Assembly: GCA_016869975.1 (NCBI GenBank) | Contig: VGCZ01000022.1 | Location: 26,948-90,947, forward strand | DNA: 64,000 nucleotides | Source of the DNA: Alphaproteobacteria bacterium | Lineage (GTDB): Bacteria; Pseudomonadota; Alphaproteobacteria; Reyranellales; Reyranellaceae | Reading direction: 5' to 3' | In this document: positions 25,826-33,263 of the stretch, piece by piece | Numbering within the stretch: the stretch's first letter is position 1 | Layout of the letters: each line of letters begins with the position of its first letter | Notes under the pieces: model-generated | What the model saw: the letters and a program-made list of their open reading frames with translations, nothing else | What the model was told of the DNA's origin: nothing | Database searches by the model: none | Translations under genes and position numbers: made by a program

Positions 25826-27223
25826 ATGGTCGATCTTTCAGAGCGCTACGATGTGCTGGTGATCGGCGGCGGCAACGCCGCGCTTTGCGCCGCCATCGCC
25901 GCGCGCCGCGACGGCGCCTCGGTGCTGGTGCTGGAGAAGGCCGACCGCTTCTGGCGCGGCGGCAATACGCGCCACACCCGCAACATGCGCTGCGCACACG
26001 ACGCGGCCACTGACACGCTGAGCGGACCCTACACCGAGGAGGAGTTCTGGGACGACCTGCTGCGCGTCACCGGCGGGCAGACGGATGAGGCGTTGGCCCG
26101 CCACATGATCCACGAGTCCAAGGACGTGCTGGAGTGGATGCCCCGGCAGGGCGTGCGCTTCCAGCCGTCGCTCGGCGGAACGTTGAGTCTCGGCCGCACC
26201 AACTCGTTCTTCCTCGGCGGCGGGCGCGCCATGCTCAACGCGCTCTATCGCACCGCCGAGACGCTCGGCGTGGCGATCGCCTACGAGGCCGAGGTCACCG
26301 ATCTCGATATCCAGGACGGCATGTTCCTGTCGGCGACGGTGACGCATGGCGGCGTCACGCACGAGGTGCGAGCTGGCGCCATGGTCGCGGCGGCCGGCGG
26401 TTTCGAATCGAACATCGAGTGGCTCAAGCAATACTGGGGCGACGCCGCCGACAACTTCCTGATCCGCGGCACCTCGAACAATCGCGGCACGATCCTCAGG
26501 CTACTCCTGGACAAGGGCGTGCAGGAAGTCGGCGATCCGACGCAGTGCCACGCCGTCGCCATCGACGCGCGCGCCCCGAAGTACGATGGCGGCATCATCA
26601 CGCGGCTCGATTGCGTGGTCTTCGGCATCGTCGTCAACAAGCACGCCCAGCGCTTCTACGACGAGGGCGAGGATGTCTGGCCCAAGCGCTACGCCATCTG
26701 GGGACGACTGGTGGCGGGACAGCCCGACCAGATCGCCTACATCGTCTTCGACGCGCCGTCGCTGACCATGTTCATGCCCTCGCTCTACCCGGCGATCGAG
26801 GCGCCTTCGATCCGCGCGTTGGCGGAGAAGCTGACGCTCGACCCTGTCGCGCTCGAGAAGACCGTCGGCGACTTCAACGCCGCGGTACGTCCCGGCACCT
26901 TCGATCACACCATCCTCGATGATTGCCACACCGAAGGGCTGATACCGCCCAAGACGCATTGGGCCAGGCGCATCGAGACCGCGCCGTTCTATGCCTATCC
27001 GGTACGGCCCGGCATCACCTTCACCTATCTCGGCACTCGGGTGAACAAGCAGGCGCGCATGCTGATGAAGGACGGCCGGCCCTCGGCCAACATGTTCGCG
27101 GCGGGCGAGATCATGGCCGGCAACGTATTGGGCCGCGGCTACGCGGCGGGGATCGGCATGACCATCGGCAGCGTCTTCGGCCGCATCGCCGGACGGGAGG
27201 CGGCGGCCAATGCACGCAACTAA
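25826..27223 (+). CDS. tcuA: FAD-dependent tricarballylate dehydrogenase
   Basis: Oxidises tricarballylate (a citrate analogue) to cis-aconitate. It has 465 residues. The FAD fold YDVLVIGGGNAALCAAIAAR begins at about residue 8; GGNTRHTRNMRC and TNSFFLGGGRAMLNALYRTA are typical of TcuA within the fumarate reductase/succinate dehydrogenase flavoprotein group, and GNVLGRGYAAGIGMTIG closes the FAD site. The chosen ATG at 25826 begins the flavoprotein fold. It overlaps tcuB by 14 bases, matching the known tcuAB pairing. The regulator and transporter of the Salmonella locus are absent here. Confidence 0.9.
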   Translation: MVDLSERYDVLVIGGGNAALCAAIAARRDGASVLVLEKADRFWRGGNTRHTRNMRCAHDAATDTLSGPYTEEEFWDDLLRVTGGQTDEALARHMIHESKDVLEWMPRQGVRFQPSLGGTLSLGRTNSFFLGGGRAMLNALYRTAETLGVAIAYEAEVTDLDIQDGMFLSATVTHGGVTHEVRAGAMVAAAGGFESNIEWLKQYWGDAADNFLIRGTSNNRGTILRLLLDKGVQEVGDPTQCHAVAIDARAPKYDGGIITRLDCVVFGIVVNKHAQRFYDEGEDVWPKRYAIWGRLVAGQPDQIAYIVFDAPSLTMFMPSLYPAIEAPSIRALAEKLTLDPVALEKTVGDFNAAVRPGTFDHTILDDCHTEGLIPPKTHWARRIETAPFYAYPVRPGITFTYLGTRVNKQARMLMKDGRPSANMFAAGEIMAGNVLGRGYAAGIGMTIGSVFGRIAGREAAANARN

Positions 27224-28331
27224 GGCGCTCGACGAAGCCGAACGGCTGATGACCGTGTGCAATTCGTGCCGGTATTGCGAGGGCCTGTGTGCGGTCTTCC
27301 CGGCGATGGAGATGCGCCGCGCATTTCCCGACGGCGATCTCAACTATCTCGCCAATCTCTGCCATGGCTGCGGCGCCTGCTACTACGACTGCCAGTTCTC
27401 GCCGCCGCACGAGTTCAACGTCAACGTGCCGGTCAACCTCGCGCAAGTACGCGCCGAGTCGTATCAGACCTATGCCTGGCCGCGTGCCTTCGCGCCGCTG
27501 TTCGAGCGCAACGGCCTGGCGATCAGCCTGATCGCGGCGCTGAGCGTCGCGGCGTTTGTCGCCGGCTTCATCGCCTGGAACGATGCATCGGTGCTGTTCG
27601 GCACGCACGTTGGCCCGGGCGCCTTCTATCGCCTGATGCCGCACAACGCGATGGTGCTAATCTTCGGCGCGGCCTTCCTCTACGCCATCGTCGCGATGAT
27701 CATGGGCATGGTGACGTTCTGGCGCTCGATCGCTCTGCCCATCGAGGCACCCGGTGGCATCGCGGCGCTCTGGCAGGCGATCAAGGATGCCGGCCAGTTG
27801 CGCTATCTCGATGGCGGCGGTGTTGGCTGCTTCAACGACGACGACAAGCCCGTCGACCGACGGCGGCTGTATCACCACCTGACCTTCTACGGCTTCATGT
27901 TGTGCTTCGCCTCGACCTCGGTGGCGACGCTTTATCACTACGGCCTGGGCCGCATCGCGCCCTATCCTTGGTGGGACCTGCCGCCGCTGCTCGGCACGAT
28001 CGGCGGCATCGGCCTGCTGATCGGCCCCGCCGGCCTGCTGGCGGCAAAGTGGCGACGCGATCCGGAAATCCGGGACCCGGCGCGCTACGGCATGGAGGTG
28101 GCGTTCCTCGCCATGCTGTTCCTCACCAGCCTCACGGGCCTCGCGCTGCTGATCCTGCGCGCCACGCCCGCGATGGGCGGGCTGCTGGCGATCCACTTGG
28201 GCGTGGTGTTCGGCCTGTTCATCACCATGCCCTACGGCAAGTTCGTCCACGGCATCTACCGCTTCCTCGCGCTGGTGCGTTACGCACGTGAACGACAGGC
28301 GATGGCGTCAAGCCACGGCGGCGCGGCCTAA
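27210..28331 (+). CDS. tcuB: Tricarballylate utilisation protein (Fe-S/membrane electron carrier)
   Basis: Re-oxidises the FADH2 of TcuA and passes electrons to the membrane quinone pool. It has 373 residues. The N-terminal cysteines C17-x2-C20-x2-C23-x3-C27 and a second set in LCHGCGACYYDC can hold two Fe-S clusters. The remainder has about six hydrophobic helices (for example ISLIAALSVAAFVAGFIAW) with several His residues that may bind haem. Length and order agree with TcuB/CitB. It ends six bases from the convergent comM gene. Confidence 0.92.
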   Translation: MHATKALDEAERLMTVCNSCRYCEGLCAVFPAMEMRRAFPDGDLNYLANLCHGCGACYYDCQFSPPHEFNVNVPVNLAQVRAESYQTYAWPRAFAPLFERNGLAISLIAALSVAAFVAGFIAWNDASVLFGTHVGPGAFYRLMPHNAMVLIFGAAFLYAIVAMIMGMVTFWRSIALPIEAPGGIAALWQAIKDAGQLRYLDGGGVGCFNDDDKPVDRRRLYHHLTFYGFMLCFASTSVATLYHYGLGRIAPYPWWDLPPLLGTIGGIGLLIGPAGLLAAKWRRDPEIRDPARYGMEVAFLAMLFLTSLTGLALLILRATPAMGGLLAIHLGVVFGLFITMPYGKFVHGIYRFLALVRYARERQAMASSHGGAA

Positions 28332-28337
28332 CTGAGC

Positions 28338-29915
28338 TCACGCCGCCAGCGTCGCGCGCGGCTGTGGCCGGCGCCACGATAGGGCTTCGGCGACGTGTAG
28401 ACGGCGCACGGCGTCGCAACCGTCGAGATCGGCCAGGGTGCGGGCCACGCGCAGGACGCGGTGGTAGCCGCGCGCGGAGAGCTTCAGGCGCTCGACCGCT
28501 GTCGACAGAAGAGCGCGACCATCGGCGTCCGGTGTCGCGACCTGCGCCAGCGCCTCACCATCGACTTCCGCGTTGCAGCGCGCCGTGCCGGCCAGACGCT
28601 CGCGCTGGATCGCGCGGGCGGCGGCGACGCGCGCGGCGACGTCGGCTGAGGCCTCCGCCGGTGGCGGCAGGGTGAGGTCTGCGGGCGAGACCGGTGGGAC
28701 TTCGATGACGAGATCGATGCGGTCGTAGAGCGGGCCGGAGATGCGGCCCTGGTAGTCGGCGCCGCAGCGCGGGGCGCGGCCGCAGGCGCGGGTCGGCTCG
28801 TCGATGTCGCCGCAGCGGCAGGGGTTCATGGCGGCGACGAGCTGGAAGCGGGCGGGAAACGTCACATGCGCGTTGGCGCGCGCGACGCTGATGCGGCCGG
28901 TCTCCATCGGCTGGCGCAGCGCTTCGAGCGCGCTGCGCGCGAACTCCGGCAGCTCGTCGAGGAACAGCACGCCGTTATGCGCCAGCGACGCCTCGCCGGG
29001 TCGCGCGCGCAATCCCCCGCCGACCAGCGCCTGCAGCGTCGCGGAATGATGCGGGTCGCGGAACGGCCGGCGGCGGGTGAGCCGGCCATCGCCCAGCTCG
29101 CCGGCGAGCGAGGCGATCATCGAGACCTCCAGCGCCTCGTCGGGCTCCAGCGGCGGCAACAGGCCGGGCAGGCGCGCCGCCAGCATCGACTTGCCGGCGC
29201 CGGGCGGGCCGATCATCAGCAGGTTGTGGCCGCCGGCCGCCGCCACTTCGAGCGCGCGCTTGGCGGTCTCCTGGCCCTTGATGTCGGCGAGGTCGGGGTA
29301 GCGCGCGTCCTCGCCACGCAAGATGGCGGTGGGCGGCGACAGCACCTGCGCGCCCTTCAGGTGGTTGATCAGCGCCAGCAGGCTGGGCGCGGCCAGCACC
29401 TCGCCGCAGCGTGTGGCCCGCCGCGCGGCGGCCTCGTCGTCCTCGTTGGCGGCATCGACATGATCGAAGCCACCCCACGCCGCCTCGCCGCCGCAGGCGG
29501 CTGGGCAGATCACGCCGCGTCCGTCAGCGGCGGCATGCACGGCGGTCGGCAGCACGCCGGCGACGCGGGTGATCGCGCCGTCGAGCGCAAGCTCGCCCAG
29601 CACGACGTAACCTTCCAGCGCGTCGGCCGGCAGCACGCCGATCGCCGTCATCAGCGCCAGCGCGATGGGCAGGTCGTAGTGGCTGCCCTCCTTGGCGAGG
29701 TCGGCTGGCGAGAGGTTGATGGTGATGCGCCGCGGCGGCAGCGCCAGCCCCAGCGCCGCCAGCGACGCGCGCACGCGCTCGCGGCTCTCGCCGATGGCCT
29801 TGTCAGGAAGTCCCACCAGCGAAAACGCCGGCATGCCCGGCGCGATCTGCACCTGCACGTCGATCGGCACTACGTCAATGCCCTGAAACGCCACCGTGCG
29901 CACCCGCGCGACCAT
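28338..29915 (-). CDS. comM: YifB/ComM family Mg-chelatase-like AAA+ ATPase
   Basis: Hexameric helicase-like ATPase; ComM supports branch migration during natural transformation. It has 525 residues. The N-terminal Lon-protease-like domain includes GMPAFSLVGLPDKAIGESRE. The AAA core has Walker A GPPGAGKS, Walker B-type GVLFLDELPEF and a zinc-type cluster MNPCRCGDIDEPTRACGRAP. The C-terminal helical domain ends RRLHVAEALSWR. The ATG at 29915 has GGGAGG five bases upstream; an upstream in-frame start would overlap the LexA box. It should be damage-inducible if that box is functional. Confidence 0.92.
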   Translation of the reverse strand: MVARVRTVAFQGIDVVPIDVQVQIAPGMPAFSLVGLPDKAIGESRERVRASLAALGLALPPRRITINLSPADLAKEGSHYDLPIALALMTAIGVLPADALEGYVVLGELALDGAITRVAGVLPTAVHAAADGRGVICPAACGGEAAWGGFDHVDAANEDDEAAARRATRCGEVLAAPSLLALINHLKGAQVLSPPTAILRGEDARYPDLADIKGQETAKRALEVAAAGGHNLLMIGPPGAGKSMLAARLPGLLPPLEPDEALEVSMIASLAGELGDGRLTRRRPFRDPHHSATLQALVGGGLRARPGEASLAHNGVLFLDELPEFARSALEALRQPMETGRISVARANAHVTFPARFQLVAAMNPCRCGDIDEPTRACGRAPRCGADYQGRISGPLYDRIDLVIEVPPVSPADLTLPPPAEASADVAARVAAARAIQRERLAGTARCNAEVDGEALAQVATPDADGRALLSTAVERLKLSARGYHRVLRVARTLADLDGCDAVRRLHVAEALSWRRPQPRATLAA

Positions 29916-29937
29916 GCCCGCCTCCCGCTGTGGAGGA

Positions 29938-29952
29938 GAACACATATAGAAC
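29938..29952 (-). promoter_or_regulatory. LexA (SOS) box upstream of comM
   Basis: GAAC-ACATATA-GAAC, read on the minus strand as GTTC-N7-GTTC, is exactly the direct-repeat LexA site of alphaproteobacteria. It lies 22 bases upstream of the comM ATG in an AT-rich stretch, where it would overlap the promoter. Confidence 0.8.
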
Positions 29953-30040
29953 GAGTGGAAGAAAAGAAAATATACCTATAGTTGTATTCGTCTCGAAAGC
30001 GCCTCGCGGTAGGCTCGGAGGGAACCCTGGGGAGATCGCC

Positions 30041-30586
30041 ATGCCGTCCATCCGCAAGACGCTGATCAGCGTCGAGACCCTTCACGCCACCATGGGCGAG
30101 GCCTTGCCCAAGCCGATCCGCCGCGTCGTCGGTCTGGCGGTGATCGCCAATCCGTTCGCGGGTCGCTACGTCGCCGACCTGTCACCACTGTTCCAGGCCG
30201 GCCGCGAGATCGGTGAGCGACTGATGCCCGAGCTGATCGCGGCGCTGGGTGAGCCGGCGGTGTCCTATGGCAAGGCGGCGCTGGTCGGCGCGCATGGCGA
30301 GATGGAGCATGGCGGCGCCTGCATCCATCCGATGCTGGGCAAGCCGATGCGCGCGGCGATCGGCGGCGGGCAGGCGGTGATACCGTCCAACGTGAAGCTC
30401 GGCGCGCCGGGCGCGATCATCGACATTCCGCTCGGCCACAAGGACGATGTCTGGTCGTTCGATCACTTCGACACGATCACGGAGATGATTGCCGACGCGC
30501 CGCGCGCCGACGAGATCGTCGTCGCGATCGCGCTGGCCGATGGCGGGCGTGCCCATCCGCGCTGCGGGTCAGGGCCTGTCCGGTAG
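30041..30586 (+). CDS. Amino acid synthesis family protein (DUF1185)
   Basis: Protein of 181 residues of the AA_synth/DUF1185 group, biochemical role unresolved. Blocks IRRVVGLAVIANPFAGRYV, SYGKAALVGAHGEMEHGGAC, GGGQAVIPSNVKLG and IPLGHKDDVWSFDHFDT match the family pattern. The ATG at 30041 follows GGGGAG; an open frame from 29930 is less likely since it would start inside the comM promoter. Relatives often sit beside amidohydrolase or degradation genes, consistent with the catabolic block that follows. It is divergent from comM. Confidence 0.82.
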   Translation: MPSIRKTLISVETLHATMGEALPKPIRRVVGLAVIANPFAGRYVADLSPLFQAGREIGERLMPELIAALGEPAVSYGKAALVGAHGEMEHGGACIHPMLGKPMRAAIGGGQAVIPSNVKLGAPGAIIDIPLGHKDDVWSFDHFDTITEMIADAPRADEIVVAIALADGGRAHPRCGSGPVR

Positions 30587-30640
30587 TACGGCGGCCACGC
30601 CGGCGCTATCCTGCGGTGGCTTCGAGCAAGGGAGACCCGC

Positions 30641-31063
30641 ATGCCAACGAGAACCGGCGGATGCCTGTGCGGCGCGATCCGGTACGAATGCGCGAGCGAA
30701 GCGCAGTTTTCGCTGCAATGTCATTGCCGCGACTGCCAGCGCGGCAGCGGCGCGCCGCATGTCGCGGCCGTGCGGATGGCGGCGGATGGCTTCCGGATCG
30801 TCCAGGGCGCGCCGCGCCGCTACGTCGCCAAGTCCGACGCCGGCAACGCCATCACGCGCGTCTTCTGCGGCGACTGCGGCACGCCGCTCTACGTGCAGGT
30901 CTCGACCCGTCCCGACATCGTCGGCATCCGTGTCTGCACGTTCGACGACGCGAGCTGGTTCCGGCCGGAGGCCAACATCTTCGTCAAGAGCGCGCAGCCG
31001 TGGGACCGGCTCGACCCCGCTATCCCGGCTTTCGCCGTCTATCCGACCGGCAAGGCCTATTGA
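30641..31063 (+). CDS. GFA family protein (zinc, glutathione-dependent formaldehyde-activating fold)
   Basis: Small zinc protein of 140 residues. Cys motifs appear in order: GGCLCGAIRYEC, QCHCRDCQRGSG and FCGDCGTPLY, the complete GFA/CENP-V set. Most members are not true formaldehyde-activating enzymes, so only the fold is assigned. It is 13 bases upstream of the Rieske oxygenase gene and likely co-transcribed. Confidence 0.9.
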   Translation: MPTRTGGCLCGAIRYECASEAQFSLQCHCRDCQRGSGAPHVAAVRMAADGFRIVQGAPRRYVAKSDAGNAITRVFCGDCGTPLYVQVSTRPDIVGIRVCTFDDASWFRPEANIFVKSAQPWDRLDPAIPAFAVYPTGKAY

Positions 31064-31076
31064 ACGGAGCAGGATC

Positions 31077-32141
31077 ATGTTCATCCGCAACACATGGTAC
31101 GTCGCGGGTTGGTCGGGCGAGGTGCCGGCCGACGGCTTCCTTGCCCGCACGATCCTGAACACGCCGCTGGCGCTGTGGCGTGACGCCCAGGGACACGTCG
31201 TGGCCTTCGAGGACATGTGCTGCCATCGTGGCGCGCCGCTGTCGCGTGGCCGGCGCGAGGGCGACTGCGTGCGCTGCCTGTATCACGGCCTGCTGTTCGA
31301 CCGATCCGGCAAGTGTGTCGAGGTGCCGTCGCAGGATCTGGTGCCGGCCAACGCGCGCGTGCGCACGTTTCCGATTGTCGAACGCCATCACTGGATCTGG
31401 ATCTGGATGGGCGATGTCGAGAAGGCCGACGCGGCGCTGGTCCCCGACACGCATTGGCTCGACGATCCCGCCTGGCGCAGCATCAAGGGTGGCTACACCC
31501 ATTATGACGCCAACTACATGCTGATCTGCGACAACCTGCTGGATCTGGCGCACCTGCCCTACGTGCATCCCACCACCTTGGGCGGCTCGGAGGACTACGC
31601 GAAGGGTCAGGTCAAGGTCGAGCGCATCGAGCGCGGCGTGCGGGTGACGCGTTGGGCGCTCGACATCGCGCCACCACCCTTCATCCAGAAGGTGCGCCCC
31701 TTTGCCGGCAACGTCGATCGTTGGAACACCTACGATTTCCTGGTGCCGGGCATCTTCCTGATGGATTCCGGCATGGCGCCGGTGGGCACCGGTGCGCCCG
31801 AGGGCAAGCTGGTCGACGCCGCGCGCTTCCACAGTTGCCAGGCGCTGACGCCGGAGAACGAGAACGCCACGCACTATTTTTTCGGCCAGCCGCATGACTT
31901 CGCGCTCGATCGTCCCGATGTGACCCAGTCGGTGCACGACAGTGTGGCCGAGGCCTTCGAGGAGGATCGCGCCATGGTCACCGCCCAGGCGCGCAACCTC
32001 GAGAAGCGCCCGGACTTCCGCATGGTGCCGATCCGCGCCGACGGGGCGCTCAGCCAGTACCGCTGGATCGTCGAGCGCATGCTGGAGGCCGAGGCGCAGC
32101 CGGCACCGACTCGACCAGTGGTGTCGAGCGCGGCATCCTAG
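31077..32141 (+). CDS. Rieske aromatic ring oxygenase, VanA-like demethylase alpha subunit
   Basis: Terminal oxygenase that hydroxylates or O-demethylates an aromatic substrate, 354 residues. The Rieske [2Fe-2S] ligands are C48-x-H50 and C67-x2-H70. The mononuclear iron site is in DNLLDLAHLPYVHP (Asp156 electron bridge, His159 and His164). The length fits the VanA/PobA single-component alpha class. No ferredoxin-reductase gene is adjacent, so electrons must come from elsewhere. An AGGA site lies before the ATG. The SnoaL-like gene follows by 24 bases. Confidence 0.92.
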   Translation: MFIRNTWYVAGWSGEVPADGFLARTILNTPLALWRDAQGHVVAFEDMCCHRGAPLSRGRREGDCVRCLYHGLLFDRSGKCVEVPSQDLVPANARVRTFPIVERHHWIWIWMGDVEKADAALVPDTHWLDDPAWRSIKGGYTHYDANYMLICDNLLDLAHLPYVHPTTLGGSEDYAKGQVKVERIERGVRVTRWALDIAPPPFIQKVRPFAGNVDRWNTYDFLVPGIFLMDSGMAPVGTGAPEGKLVDAARFHSCQALTPENENATHYFFGQPHDFALDRPDVTQSVHDSVAEAFEEDRAMVTAQARNLEKRPDFRMVPIRADGALSQYRWIVERMLEAEAQPAPTRPVVSSAAS

Positions 32142-32165
32142 CTGTCGACCAAGAGGAGATCGACG

Positions 32166-32552
32166 ATGGACGGCGCTTCGATTCCCCATGTCACCATGGA
32201 TCAGCTGCGCGCGGTGGGTGCGGCCTTCGCGCGGCGCGATGTTGACGCCATCGTCGCGGCCTTCGCGCCCGACGGCGAGTTCCGCAACGCCAGGGGACCG
32301 GATTACTGGGGCCAGAGTTTCAAGGGCCACGCCGCGATCCGCAGCTATTTCGAGCCGCTGTTCGCCAACGCCAGCGACGTGAAGTGGACTCACACCAGCG
32401 AGTTCATCCACGGCGACCGCGCGGTCACCGAATGGCACCGCACCGCGACGCTGAAGACCGGCGAGAAGCAGTCCTGGCTGGGCTGCGATCTCTACACCTT
32501 CCGCAACGGCCTCATCGTCATGAAGGACACCTACATCAAGGTGGTGGGCTGA
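32166..32552 (+). CDS. SnoaL/NTF2-like domain protein
   Basis: 128-residue alpha/beta-barrel protein of the NTF2-like superfamily: AVGAAFARRDVDAIVAAFAP, GQSFKGHAAIRSYFEPLF and LYTFRNGLIVMKDTYIKV mark the helices and strands. It may be a small-molecule isomerase, hydrolase or oxygenase partner. Its place right after the Rieske gene suggests it acts on the same substrate. No specific catalytic residues can be assigned. Confidence 0.85.
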   Translation: MDGASIPHVTMDQLRAVGAAFARRDVDAIVAAFAPDGEFRNARGPDYWGQSFKGHAAIRSYFEPLFANASDVKWTHTSEFIHGDRAVTEWHRTATLKTGEKQSWLGCDLYTFRNGLIVMKDTYIKVVG

Positions 32553-32585
32553 ATCAGCTCGCCATCCGGAGGGAGATGACGAGAC

Positions 32586-33263
32586 TCAAAGACCCTGCGC
32601 GCGCAGGATCGCCTCGATGTGCAGTTGCGCGCAGTCGATCGACGGGAAAGTCGTGTTGTCGGTATCGAACAGCAGCGACAGGTCGGTGCCGGCGAAGATG
32701 ATCGCCTCGGCACCGTCGCGCTCGATCAGCGTGCGGGCCATCGCCGTCAGCGCGCGGTGGTCGTCGGGCGCGCCTTTGCCCGAGTTCGCCGTGCGCATGT
32801 AGGCGTCGTGGATGGTGGTGATCTCGTCGGCGCGCGGCTTCACCAGATCGATACCGGCGAGACGGCCGAACATCGCGCTTTCGATGGTGAAGCGCGTGCC
32901 GAAGAGCGCGGCGCGGCGGATGCCTTTGGTGCGCAGGTGATCGGCCAGCGGTGTCACGATATCGACCAAAGGCAGGAGCGTGATTGGCGACAGTTCGTTG
33001 AAGCAGATATGCGGCGTGACGGCGGGGATCGCCGCCAGCTCGGCGCCGGCGGCGCGCATGCGGTCGATCAGACCAGCGAGATAGCGCGCGAGTCCCTGGA
33101 GGTCGCCGGCCTGCACGTAGCGCAGGCCGGTGGGCATGTCGGCGTTGACCATGACCAGCGGCAGCGGCTCGCCCTTCGCGGCGTGCGCCGCGGCCAGCGC
33201 TTCGTAATAGTGCACGGCGGCGCCGATACCGACGCCGCCCAGCAGGCCGAGGCAGCGGCTCAA
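32586..33263 (-). CDS. Aspartate/glutamate racemase-fold protein lacking both catalytic cysteines
   Basis: 225 residues with the two-domain racemase layout: LGLLGGVGIGAAVHYYEAL at the N-terminus, LVMVNADMPTG, and LIERDGAEAIIFAGTDLSLL near the C-terminus. In active members two cysteines act as acid/base. Here the first site reads PAVTPH where C-N-T-x-H is expected, and the second reads FAGTDL where G-C-T-E is expected. Classical racemisation is therefore unlikely. The start is probably TTG 33263, overlapping the upstream stop codon (TTGA), so it is translationally coupled to the 534-residue protein. Confidence 0.75.
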   Translation of the reverse strand: MSRCLGLLGGVGIGAAVHYYEALAAAHAAKGEPLPLVMVNADMPTGLRYVQAGDLQGLARYLAGLIDRMRAAGAELAAIPAVTPHICFNELSPITLLPLVDIVTPLADHLRTKGIRRAALFGTRFTIESAMFGRLAGIDLVKPRADEITTIHDAYMRTANSGKGAPDDHRALTAMARTLIERDGAEAIIFAGTDLSLLFDTDNTTFPSIDCAQLHIEAILRAQGL

